Assembly (NCBI GenBank): GCA_020718845.1
Contig: DYRG01000024.1
Location: 1-41,980 of the forward strand
Length of the DNA stretch: 41,980 nt
Reading direction: 5' to 3'
Origin: Thiomargarita sp.
GTDB taxonomy: Bacteria > Pseudomonadota > Gammaproteobacteria > Beggiatoales > Beggiatoaceae
How positions within the stretch are numbered: position 1 is the first letter of the stretch; each line of letters begins with the position of its first letter. The position numbers were made by a program, and so were the translations under genes. Shown piece by piece: positions 17,514-25,024 of this stretch. Below the pieces are notes generated by a model. It was not told where the DNA came from and searched no databases. It worked only from the letters and a program-made list of their open reading frames with translations.

Positions 17514-17765
17514 ATGATAACTAAACAACAACTTTATGCAGAAATTGACAATATTAGTGAAGAAAATCTTGATGATTTTTATCAATTACTAAAACATTTC
17601 ATTCAGACAAAACAAAAAACTAAGAAAGCAGGATTATTAAGTCGTTTACAACCAATCAAAATCGATGCGCCTGAAGATTTCACCACAAACCTCGATTTTT
17701 ATATGAACGGTAGCAAAGATGCAATAGCCAATCTTCGTTTCTTCAACATTCTATTTTTTAGATAA
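17514..17765 (+). CDS. Small antitoxin-like protein
   Basis: 83 aa starting MITKQQLYAEIDNISEENLDDFYQLLKHF, a helical N-terminus typical of small DUF2281-like or VapB-type antitoxins. The C-terminus (APEDFTTNLDFYMNG) resembles the disordered toxin-binding tails of such proteins. No toxin gene follows directly. AAAGGA gives good spacing to ATG 17514, although ATG 17508 is in frame. Assignment is tentative. Confidence 0.5.
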   Translation: MITKQQLYAEIDNISEENLDDFYQLLKHFIQTKQKTKKAGLLSRLQPIKIDAPEDFTTNLDFYMNGSKDAIANLRFFNILFFR

Positions 17766-17778
17766 GAGATTAAATAAG

Positions 17779-18225
17779 ATGAATGCGTTACAATTAGAAT
17801 ATGATCAGGATTTCTACAGTTGGATTTATAAAAACATTGATTTATTAAAACAACGTAAATTCTCAGAAATCGACGTGGATATTTTAATTGATGAATTAGA
17901 AAGCATGGCAAAACGTGATAGACGAGAATTAACCAGCCGTTTAATGATTTTAATTGCGCATTTATTAAAATGGCAATTTCAACCCGAACAACGTAGTGGA
18001 AGCTGGCAGGGTTCAATTGATGAACAACGTGTTAAAATTGTTAAACAACTTGAAGAAAGCCCCAGTCTTAAAAATCAATTAATTGAAGGCATTAAAGCTG
18101 CCTTTCCTGATGCTTTAAAACTTGCAATAAAAGAAACAAAATTACCTTCTAAAATGTTTCCCAAAGAATGCCCCTATTCAATGGAACAACTGTTAGATGA
18201 AGATTTCTATCCTCATATCCAATAG
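17779..18225 (+). CDS. DUF29 family protein
   Basis: 148 aa. The pattern YDQDFYSWIYKNIDLLKQRKFSEIDVD, followed by LIDELESMAKRDRRELTSRL and LLKWQFQPEQRSGSWQGSI, is that of DUF29 proteins. These are common in cyanobacteria and sulfur bacteria. No catalytic motif is known to me and no function is assigned. It starts 13 bp after the antitoxin-like gene. Confidence 0.8.
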   Translation: MNALQLEYDQDFYSWIYKNIDLLKQRKFSEIDVDILIDELESMAKRDRRELTSRLMILIAHLLKWQFQPEQRSGSWQGSIDEQRVKIVKQLEESPSLKNQLIEGIKAAFPDALKLAIKETKLPSKMFPKECPYSMEQLLDEDFYPHIQ

Positions 18226-18234
18226 GACAAAAAT

Positions 18235-18282
18235 ATGAATTGGCAAGAAGTAATTGAACATTCCTTAATAAGAGTTACTTAA
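18235..18282 (+). pseudogene. Truncated start of an Uma2-like gene
   Basis: ATG 18235 encodes only MNWQEVIEHSLIRVT and stops. MNWQEVxEHP is a common opening of Uma2-type PD-(D/E)XK proteins in related bacteria, so this may be a 5' stub left by deletion. It lies 9 bp after the DUF29 gene and 3 bp before the DUF2442 gene. Confidence 0.4.
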
Positions 18283-18285
18283 AAA

Positions 18286-18519
18286 ATGACTTGTAACGTA
18301 AAAAATATTTCTAAGCATGGGATTTGGTTATTAGATAAAAATCAAGAATGCTTTATGCCTTTTGAATCTTTTCCTTGGTTTAAACAAGCGAGTGTAGAAA
18401 ATATATTACAAGTTGAGGAAATCTCGCCTGATCATTTTTATTGGTCAGCATTAGATATTGATTTAACACTTGAAATGATAAAACATCCAGCACGTTTCCC
18501 ATTACAGGCATTATTGTAA
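18286..18519 (+). CDS. DUF2442 domain protein
   Basis: 77 aa. NISKHGIWLLDKNQECFMPFESFPWFKQAS and FYWSALDIDLTLEMIKHPARFPL match the DUF2442 layout. This family is often the antitoxin-like partner of DUF4160. No DUF4160 partner is adjacent; only the truncated stub precedes it. Confidence 0.75.
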   Translation: MTCNVKNISKHGIWLLDKNQECFMPFESFPWFKQASVENILQVEEISPDHFYWSALDIDLTLEMIKHPARFPLQALL

Positions 18520-18539
18520 ATTTAGGGAGGGAGTTTTTT

Positions 18540-18761
18540 ATGTTATTAGCCGAGAAAATTCAACAACGGGTTTCACAATTACCCAATAGTTTGCAATCAG
18601 AAATTATTGATTTTATTGATTTTATTGAATGCAAATATAAAGCAAAAATTTGTCACATAAATGAAAAAAGTGATAATTTTTTAGATGAGTTAATTAAAAA
18701 TCCTCGTAAAGTAAATTCTTTTAAGTTATATAGTAGAGAAGAAATTTATGATGATAGATAG
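18540..18761 (+). CDS. DUF2281-like antitoxin (VapB-type)
   Basis: 73 aa. LLAEKIQQRVSQLPNSLQSEIIDFIDFIECKY is the helical dimerisation part seen in DUF2281 antitoxins. The tail NPRKVNSFKLYSREEIYDDR would bind the toxin. AGGGAGGG Shine-Dalgarno. Its 3' end overlaps the PIN toxin gene by 14 bp, the classic coupled antitoxin-toxin order. Likely autoregulates the pair. Confidence 0.75.
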   Translation: MLLAEKIQQRVSQLPNSLQSEIIDFIDFIECKYKAKICHINEKSDNFLDELIKNPRKVNSFKLYSREEIYDDR

Positions 18762-19158
18762 TGTATTTGTAGACAGTAACATTTGGTTATATGCTTTTTT
18801 GGATAAACAGGATAAGCAAAAACAGTTAATTGCCCAAAATATTGTACAAACTCAAAATATAATTGTAAGCGTGCAAATTATTAATGAGGTTTGTTATCAA
18901 TTGTATAGAAATAAAATATTTTCAGAAGATGAGTTAAAAAGATTAATTGCTGGATTTTATGAAAAATACCAAATTATCGGGTTAGAACAAGACATTTTAA
19001 TTGCTGCAACTGAGTTAAGAAAAAATCGTAAGTTTTCATTTTGGGATAGTTTAATTGTTGCTTGTGCATTAAAAACAAGTTGCTCAGTTTTATACTCAGA
19101 AGATATGCAACATGGTTTTATAATAGATCAATTGCAAATTATTAACCCATTTCTATAA
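18748..19158 (+). CDS. PIN-domain toxin (VapC-like)
   Basis: 136 aa. PIN-fold acidic residues appear in order: VFVDSNIWLYAFLD (Asp near residue 9), IINEVCYQL (Glu), FSFWDSLIVACAL (Asp near 99) and SEDMQHG (Asp near 118). Such proteins are Mg-dependent ribonucleases acting on tRNA, rRNA or mRNA and are held silent by the upstream antitoxin. hscB begins 10 bp after its stop, so the pair is transcriptionally embedded in the isc locus. Confidence 0.82.
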   Translation: MMIDSVFVDSNIWLYAFLDKQDKQKQLIAQNIVQTQNIIVSVQIINEVCYQLYRNKIFSEDELKRLIAGFYEKYQIIGLEQDILIAATELRKNRKFSFWDSLIVACALKTSCSVLYSEDMQHGFIIDQLQIINPFL

Positions 19159-19168
19159 GTTGTATAAT

Positions 19169-19666
19169 ATGAACTATTTTGAGTTATTACATTTGCCGAT
19201 GGATTTTGAGGTAGATTTGGCGGTTTTGAATGAGAATTATCGGCAAGTTCAAAAAACTGTGCATCCTGATAATTTTGCAATGGGAAGCGATGCCGAACGT
19301 CGTTTCGCAATGGAGCAAACCACCGAATTAAATCAAGCATTACAAACTCTTAAATCTCCTTTGAAAAGAGCGCAATATTTATTGCAATTGAATGGTTTTG
19401 AATATCAAGAAGGCGTTAAAAACATTGCGGAAGATTTTTTATTCGAGCAATTAACTTTGAGAGAAACTTTATCAGAAATCAATGATTTTACCGAATTAAA
19501 TGTTTTCTTAGCTGAGTTAGAAAACAAGATTCAAAATTTATTAAATGAATTTAAGCAATTTTATCAAAACAAAGCATTACATTCCGCGCAAGAAACCGTC
19601 GATAAATTACAGTTTCTCTACAAATTACACGAACAAGCCATGCAATTAGAAGAAACGCTGGCTTAA
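19169..19666 (+). CDS. hscB: J-domain co-chaperone HscB
   Basis: 165 aa from ATG 19169 (the frame opens at TTG 19160). Starts NYFELLHLPMDFEVD, typical of HscB. HPD motif at residues 32-34 (KTVHPDNF) stimulates the HscA ATPase, and the C-terminal helical bundle binds IscU. It has no Shine-Dalgarno of its own and lies just behind the PIN gene, so it may depend on read-through or coupling. Confidence 0.95.
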   Translation: MNYFELLHLPMDFEVDLAVLNENYRQVQKTVHPDNFAMGSDAERRFAMEQTTELNQALQTLKSPLKRAQYLLQLNGFEYQEGVKNIAEDFLFEQLTLRETLSEINDFTELNVFLAELENKIQNLLNEFKQFYQNKALHSAQETVDKLQFLYKLHEQAMQLEETLA

Positions 19667-19681
19667 AAGGGCATTTCTCCA

Positions 19682-21535
19682 ATGGCATTGTTACAAATAA
19701 GTGAACCAGGATTAAGTTGCGCGCCCCATCAACATCGTTTGGCGGCGGGGATTGATTTAGGAACGACGCATTCGTTGGTCGCGTGTGTGCGCAGTGGCGT
19801 TTGCGAAACTCTGCCCGACGAACAGGGGCGACATTTATTGCCATCGGTCGTGCATTATCAGACGGGCGGGGGCTGCCAAGTTGGCTACGAAGCGCAAATT
19901 TTTGCCGATGCCGATCCTCTAAATACGATTGCGTCGGTGAAACGTTTGATGGGACGCGGATTAGCAGATGTCAAAGCAATCGGATCGCGCTTACCCTATG
20001 ATTTTGTTGAAGAATCTGGAATGCCACGTTTAAAAACGGCAGCAGGTTTGAAAAGCCCCGTTCAAACATCGGCACGAATTTTATGGGAATTAAAAACCCG
20101 TGCAGAACAATCACTTGGCGGCGATTTGACGGGCGTGGTGATCACCGTTCCCGCGTATTTTGACGATGCCCAACGCCAATCCACCAAAGATGCCGCAACC
20201 TTAGCAGGGTTAAAAGTGTTGCGTCTTTTAAGCGAACCGACGGCGGCAGCGATTGCGTATGGTCTTGATAAACAAGCAAAAGGTATTTACGCAATTTACG
20301 ATTTAGGCGGCGGAACATTTGATATTTCGATTTTGAGATTGCAACGCGGCGTGTTCGAAGTGTTGGCGACGGCGGGCGATTCGGCGTTGGGCGGCGATGA
20401 TTTTGATCGTGAAATTGCCCATTGGATCATGCAACAAGCTGAAATTCCTGAAGATGCAGCGCACACGCGAATTCGAAGTATTTTAACTATTGCACGTCAG
20501 GCAAAAGAAAAACTCACCGATCAAGAAAGCTATCCCATTGAATTTGAAGGCTGGTGTGGTTCGTTAAGCCGTTCACAATTAGAACAACTCTTAAAACCCC
20601 TCATTCAAAAAACCCTTCCCGCGTGTCGACGAGCATTACGCGATGCTGGCTTAAATAATCAAGATATTCAAGAAGTTGTGATGGTCGGTGGTTCGACTCG
20701 AGTGCCGTTGGTTCGCAAAATGGTCGAGGACTTTTTCCAACGTCCTCCGCACGTCGATATTGACCCTGATAAAGTCGTGGCGATTGGCGCGGCAATTCAA
20801 GCCGATATTTTGGCGGGCAATAAACCCGACTCTGAGATGCTTTTGTTGGATGTCACGCCGTTGTCGTTGGGTTTGGAAACGATGGGTGGATTGGTGGAAA
20901 AGATTATTCCGCGCAACACCCCGATTCCGACCGCCAAAGCTCAAGATTTCACGACATTCAAAGATGGTCAAACCGCGATGGCGTTGCATATTTTGCAAGG
21001 CGAACGCGAATTAGTGACGGATTGTCGGTCGTTAGCGCGATTTGAATTGCGAGGATTGCCGCCGATGGTTGCGGGCGCGGCGCGAATTCGTGTGACTTTT
21101 CAAATAGATGCAGATGGTTTATTAAGCGTCACCGCCCAAGAACAAGCCAGCGGCATTAAAAGCGAAATCGTCGTCAAACCCTCATACGGATTAAGTGATA
21201 ACGACATCGAACAAATGCTCCGTGACGCGCTCGATCACGCAAATGACGATGTGGAAACGCGCAATTTACGCGAGCAACAAGTCGAAGCTGATAGAGTAAT
21301 CAATGCGTTACGCGCCGCTTTGAAAGCAGATGGTCATAAATTATTGCGCAAAGACGAATTCAACAATATCAACGCAGGTTTAGATAAATTGCTCAAAACA
21401 ACTCGAGGAAAAGATGCGGGCGCAATTGCACAAGCCATTGAAGAACTTAATAAAATTACTCAAACTTACGCTGCCCGTCGGATGGATGCTGCGATTTCTC
21501 AGGCAATGCAAGGTCATCGCGTCGATGAATTTTAA
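19682..21535 (+). CDS. hscA: Hsp70-type chaperone HscA
   Basis: 617 aa, usual length. [14 protein letters not shown] phosphate loop, [28 protein letters not shown] and [17 protein letters not shown] complete the Hsp70 nucleotide-binding domain. The substrate-binding domain and lid follow to residue 617. It works with HscB on IscU (LPPVK motif) to release clusters. It starts 15 bp after hscB. Codon and base use here is clearly more GC-rich than in the inserted genes upstream. No fdx or iscX follows. Confidence 0.97.
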   Translation: MALLQISEPGLSCAPHQHRLAAGIDLGTTHSLVACVRSGVCETLPDEQGRHLLPSVVHYQTGGGCQVGYEAQIFADADPLNTIASVKRLMGRGLADVKAIGSRLPYDFVEESGMPRLKTAAGLKSPVQTSARILWELKTRAEQSLGGDLTGVVITVPAYFDDAQRQSTKDAATLAGLKVLRLLSEPTAAAIAYGLDKQAKGIYAIYDLGGGTFDISILRLQRGVFEVLATAGDSALGGDDFDREIAHWIMQQAEIPEDAAHTRIRSILTIARQAKEKLTDQESYPIEFEGWCGSLSRSQLEQLLKPLIQKTLPACRRALRDAGLNNQDIQEVVMVGGSTRVPLVRKMVEDFFQRPPHVDIDPDKVVAIGAAIQADILAGNKPDSEMLLLDVTPLSLGLETMGGLVEKIIPRNTPIPTAKAQDFTTFKDGQTAMALHILQGERELVTDCRSLARFELRGLPPMVAGAARIRVTFQIDADGLLSVTAQEQASGIKSEIVVKPSYGLSDNDIEQMLRDALDHANDDVETRNLREQQVEADRVINALRAALKADGHKLLRKDEFNNINAGLDKLLKTTRGKDAGAIAQAIEELNKITQTYAARRMDAAISQAMQGHRVDEF

Positions 21536-21621
21536 GGTAGTTGCAATGTGAGTGATAAGATGTGTTTAGAAAGCAGCAAAACAGGCATCGATTTAAACGA
21601 ATTCAGGTTTTTTAGCCCCAC

Positions 21622-21664
21622 AAAAAAAGCCCTTTCAATTCAAACTTGGAAGGGCTTTTTCTTT
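21622..21664. terminator. Bidirectional terminator after hscA
   Basis: AAAAAAAGCCCTT, a 15-nt loop and AAGGGCTTTTTCTTT. It serves hscA on the plus strand and the converging SLOG-SLATT gene on the minus strand. Nothing coding is seen in 21536-21621; fdx is absent. Confidence 0.85.
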
Positions 21665-21673
21665 ATTAATTTT

Positions 21674-23398
21674 CTATTTTGGCAAATCAAGCGGACGGTC
21701 ACGATGCAATAAAAGCCATTCACTATTTTCTTCTAAAGCGGCTTTACCTAATTCAAACAATAATTTCTGATAATGTTCTTTGTCTTTGCTATTTTTTAGT
21801 TCTTCATCTGCACGTTCAAACAATTCAACCATTGGTTCATACCGTTTTATATCATGTTCATATCCCATTTTCTCTGCATAACCGTCTAATGCTGCGCCAA
21901 TAGCGGGCAATAAAACCATTGCAATAATTAAACTGCTTTGTAATCCATGATAGTCATGTAAATAATGAGAAAAGATTAACAAAACACTTGCAACCAAAAA
22001 TCCACTTATGAAAAATACTGTAGTTGTAATTTCAAGCCATTTTAGAGTAAAGCGTTTTTCTTCCACTTGATTAGTAAAATACCCAATTTGTTTTTTTATC
22101 CACCTTTCATGCACTAAATCTTTGCATTCCTCTTGATTAACCCAATTATGCAAAGAAAGTGCTCTCAAACTACTTCTAATCCAACCTAATTCTCGGCGAT
22201 ACTTTCGTGAATAGTGATCGGCTAAAGATTCATTTAATCCACTTAATAGCCAAAAAACCTGAATGCGCATTGCTTCTGACAATGCTCGATAATGCAAATA
22301 TTTTAGATGAATTTCTTGCTTATTTGCTTGCCAAAGCATTAGATAAGCAACTAAAAATAAAATCAAATAAATAGCTAATAAATACAGAGGATGTCCCTCA
22401 ACTGCAACATTTAACCAAGGCGGATGAGCATATAATTCAATAGAGAAAGCCATTGCAATACCTAATAACAAAATATGCAAGATTGTTTTATCAGTAGGAC
22501 GATGATTTTCTACACTTAAAGCACTCGATACTTCATATAAACGAGTAATAGTTTGAAAGGCGGGCACTGTTCTTAACCGTTCAATTAAATCATTTTTAAA
22601 GATTGATTTAAATTTAATACGTCCATTATGCTCAACATATTTATCGACATCACAATTAAATTGTTCAATCAAGGTGAAATCTTTAATACGCAAATCCTTT
22701 AAGTCGGTTGTAAAATCACTAAGAGATTCTGGTGATAAAATACGGTATTCACCATAATTAAGTAATTGTTTGCTTTGAGGAAAACGTGGATCAGGGGCGC
22801 GCGAAACATAAATATGACAAACCTTTCCCGTATCGACAATATCTAATGGATTATTTGAAGGACGATATTTCTCTGGCAAACCTTTCATATCGCCTTTCAA
22901 ACGATATTGTAAGACTTGAGATGTTCCACCAACGGTTTCAAGTTCGATCCCATCCCATAAAGAAATTAAAATATGTGAATGTCGAGCAACATAAGCACCC
23001 ACAATTGCGTATTGTTTATGACGTGCTTCGCTATTTTTGATTTCAATTCCAGCGTTCAAAACAGGCAATTCAAAATGATCGGTTGCTTTCGCTAATAATT
23101 CATTAAATTCTTCTTTGCATTCTTTGGTTTTGAAATCACGGCGATATTCGCTTTCTGGTAAAGGAAATGGCACAATAAAACGGATATTTTCCTCAATCGC
23201 TACTTGAGCAACTAATCGATCCGCGCCTTCTGCTAAAGGTGAAATTAATAATAAAGGCGTGTGGGGATAATTGCTTCTAAAAAAATCAAAGACTTCTTTT
23301 ATTCTTTTTTTAAGCAATGGGATTTCATCGGGGTGCAAATTACGATGTCCTGTTACGCCAATCACCAAAGGAATTTTATCGTCAATTAAAGTATCCAT
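21674..23398 (-). CDS. SLOG-SLATT membrane protein, defence-effector candidate
   Basis: 574 aa. Residues 1-150 form a SLOG/DprA-like Rossmann domain: LVIGVTGHRNL, SPLAEGADRLVAQVA and SHILISLWDG are the nucleotide-binding signatures. A middle region (about 200-300) is unassigned. Hydrophobic helices follow at about 305-328, 338-358, 447-470 and 485-503. The tail ends ENSEWLLLHRDRPLDLP, the conserved finish of SLATT (DUF4231-like) domains. Comparative work has proposed SLOG as a nucleotide sensor and SLATT as a pore-forming effector in conflict systems. It neighbours a STAND-like gene, a nuclease-like gene and a toxin-antitoxin pair. Activity is inferred from domains only. Confidence 0.72.
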   Translation of the reverse strand: MDTLIDDKIPLVIGVTGHRNLHPDEIPLLKKRIKEVFDFFRSNYPHTPLLLISPLAEGADRLVAQVAIEENIRFIVPFPLPESEYRRDFKTKECKEEFNELLAKATDHFELPVLNAGIEIKNSEARHKQYAIVGAYVARHSHILISLWDGIELETVGGTSQVLQYRLKGDMKGLPEKYRPSNNPLDIVDTGKVCHIYVSRAPDPRFPQSKQLLNYGEYRILSPESLSDFTTDLKDLRIKDFTLIEQFNCDVDKYVEHNGRIKFKSIFKNDLIERLRTVPAFQTITRLYEVSSALSVENHRPTDKTILHILLLGIAMAFSIELYAHPPWLNVAVEGHPLYLLAIYLILFLVAYLMLWQANKQEIHLKYLHYRALSEAMRIQVFWLLSGLNESLADHYSRKYRRELGWIRSSLRALSLHNWVNQEECKDLVHERWIKKQIGYFTNQVEEKRFTLKWLEITTTVFFISGFLVASVLLIFSHYLHDYHGLQSSLIIAMVLLPAIGAALDGYAEKMGYEHDIKRYEPMVELFERADEELKNSKDKEHYQKLLFELGKAALEENSEWLLLHRDRPLDLPK

Positions 23399-23420
23399 TT
23401 GAGTGTTTTCCTTTCAAAGA

Positions 23421-24149
23421 TTAAAACGTGAGAATATTTTGAGAAGTTAATTCGAGACATTTGCCTTGTTGGGTCAATAAGAACAAACCTTGTTCTGCGG
23501 TTTTTTCTTTTAATTCGTCATAAGTGATCATGCTTGCGATGCCCGCATAGATTTTGTAATGAGCAAATTGAGGAAATAAGATTTTAAAATTAGGAATTTT
23601 TTTCTCTAACATTTGATCAACTAATTTTAAATGGGCTTTATTTTTAGTTTCGATAATTGCCAAAGAATCACCATTAATTAAAACCAAATCAAACTCATCT
23701 TGAATCTTACCTTTTGAACCGTGTAAATTACGATGAACGGTTTCAAATTTAATTCCCGCAATCATTGGTTTTTTCTTTAAACTCGTAAAGAAAAATTCTT
23801 CTGCCATTTCACCGCGATTATTGTTCACATCACCAAACAATTTTGCTATTTTGTTTAATTTAGCATCGGTTTTCGCCAATTGAGCATCGGTTTTAGCGAG
23901 TTGCGCATCGGTTTTTGCTAATTGAGCATCGGTTTTAGCGAGTTGCGCATCGGTTTGAGCCAATTGCGCATCGGTTTTGGCGGATTGAATAGCGAATTGT
24001 TCGGCGAGTTGTGCTAATTTGGCATCAGTTTGAGCCAATTGCACATCAGTTTTGGCGAGTTGTTCGTCGGTTTTGGCGGATTGAATGGCGAGGTTTTGAA
24101 CGCTTATAGCGATGTTTGCCACTAAATCTTTAAGTTCTTGATCTGTCAT
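23421..24149 (-). CDS. Coiled-coil PD-(D/E)XK-like protein with QLAKTDA repeats
   Basis: 242 aa from ATG 24149 (MTDQELKDLVANIA). AGGTGG 7 nt upstream favours this over the frame's earlier opening at 24185. Residues about 25-110 are a heptad coiled coil built from QLAKTDA/QLAQTDA units. The C-terminal half has EMAEEFFF, then DEFDLVLINGDSLAIIETKNKAH, matching the D...E-x-K nuclease core. Proteins of this design (possibly DUF3782) are multi-copy in Beggiatoa-like and cyanobacterial genomes. Cytoplasmic; substrate unknown. Confidence 0.7.
   Translation of the reverse strand: MTDQELKDLVANIAISVQNLAIQSAKTDEQLAKTDVQLAQTDAKLAQLAEQFAIQSAKTDAQLAQTDAQLAKTDAQLAKTDAQLAKTDAQLAKTDAKLNKIAKLFGDVNNNRGEMAEEFFFTSLKKKPMIAGIKFETVHRNLHGSKGKIQDEFDLVLINGDSLAIIETKNKAHLKLVDQMLEKKIPNFKILFPQFAHYKIYAGIASMITYDELKEKTAEQGLFLLTQQGKCLELTSQNILTF
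23859..23984 (-). repeat. 21-bp in-frame minisatellite (x6)
   Basis: Six contiguous 21-bp units of the type TTGxGCATCGGTTTTxGCxAx, each one coiled-coil heptad of the encoded protein. More diverged units extend to about 24090. The second and fourth units are identical in sequence. Confidence 0.88.
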
Positions 24150-24188
24150 GATTAACCACCTTGTTGAAGGCATATTATAATACAAGTT

Positions 24189-24230
24189 GTTTTAATTAAG
24201 AAAGTTTGCCGTGACATTGTTTGTGTTTTT
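24189..24230 (-). pseudogene. Orphan 3' end of a SEC-C protein gene
   Basis: On the minus strand this reads KKHKQCHGKLS and a stop. It is nearly identical over about 42 bp to the last codons of the TPR-SEC-C gene (25016-25057, [11 protein letters not shown] plus the following TTAATTAAAACAA). The rest of the gene is missing. Confidence 0.65.
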
Positions 24231-24260
24231 TAATACGGATAAACACCGATTAATTCAAAT

Positions 24261-24294
24261 AGATAAACACTGATGTTTTAATCCGTGTTTATCT
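24261..24294. repeat. Inverted repeat within degenerate GTGTTTATC motifs
   Basis: AGATAAACAC (24261-24270) pairs with GTGTTTATCT (24285-24294). Further relatives (ACGGATAAACACCGAT before it, CATCTGTGTTTTC after it) make a cluster of four related motifs between 24232 and 24330. It lies between the PIN gene and the SEC-C remnant. It has no T-run. Confidence 0.55.
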
Positions 24295-24345
24295 CTCTTT
24301 TAACTCATCTGCGTTCATCTGTGTTTTCTGATTATCCTCTAAATT

Positions 24346-24744
24346 TTATAGTAATGTAATAGGATATTTTAAATTGATCAGGTTTGCTTTATTGTAAATT
24401 CCTCTATCAAAAGTTGCAAATGTTTCTGCTTTATTAAAACAACCTGCCAAATGAAGAGCGTCGGCAAAATCCATTCCTTGTTGATGCCACTGTAGTGCTG
24501 AAATAATAGCAGCTTTATTTTCAATGCTAACATTATCTAAAGCAAGCAAGTTAGATAATGCAAATATAATTCTTTCAACCGAGAAATGATAGCTAAAACG
24601 CAAAACCCATTCGGTTTCTAAAATAACGGTTGTTGAAATAAAAATATGTTCTGAAAGAGCAAAAATTTGATACGCTTTTTGATATTGTTGCTCATCATCT
24701 CTTGTTAGAAAGCGAACGATAATATTCGTATCAATGGCGATCAT
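24346..24744 (-). CDS. PIN-domain toxin (VapC-like)
   Basis: 132 aa from ATG 24744 (the frame opens at 24762). MIAIDTNIIVRFLTRDD, TTVILETEWVLR, GMDFADALHLA and FATFDRGI provide the PIN acidic residues in order. A ribonuclease toxin is expected. The start overlaps the 3' end of the AbrB-type antitoxin gene by 14 bp, as in the pair near 18.7 kb, although the two toxins are clearly different in sequence. Confidence 0.85.
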   Translation of the reverse strand: MIAIDTNIIVRFLTRDDEQQYQKAYQIFALSEHIFISTTVILETEWVLRFSYHFSVERIIFALSNLLALDNVSIENKAAIISALQWHQQGMDFADALHLAGCFNKAETFATFDRGIYNKANLINLKYPITLL

Positions 24745-25003
24745 TATTTCCCCACTCTGCAATAATACCTTCCTCGATGGCTTTATCCATTTCTTCTAAG
24801 GTTTTGGGTTTGCCTTGATAAGCTAAACAACCCGCAACATCATCGATAGTTACTTTTTTGAGAAAAGTAGGCGCAGTTTTTAATAAAATACCTTGAGAAG
24901 TTAATTCAATTTCTAAGGTTTGTCCAATCGTTAAACGATAGGCTTCACAAATGGTTTCTGGAAGCGTGATTTTTCTATCTGGTGATAAAAGAACCGTTTG
25001 CAT
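24731..25003 (-). CDS. AbrB/MazE-type antitoxin
   Basis: 90 aa. TVLLSPDRKITLPETICEAYRLTIGQTLEIEL is a SpoVT-AbrB swapped-hairpin DNA-binding domain. The C-terminal part (DDVAGCLAYQGKPKTLEEMDKAI) should neutralise the PIN toxin. Excellent AAGGAG Shine-Dalgarno 8 nt before the ATG. Expected to repress its own promoter, which would lie in the 21 bp to the TPR gene stop or inside that gene. Confidence 0.82.
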   Translation of the reverse strand: MQTVLLSPDRKITLPETICEAYRLTIGQTLEIELTSQGILLKTAPTFLKKVTIDDVAGCLAYQGKPKTLEEMDKAIEEGIIAEWGNNDRH

Positions 25004-25024
25004 CTTTATTGCTCCTTGTTTTAA

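Noticed and set aside
21536-21621. Possible fdx or iscX remnant after hscA
   Set aside because: No frame of useful length and no cysteine pattern; nothing supports a remnant.
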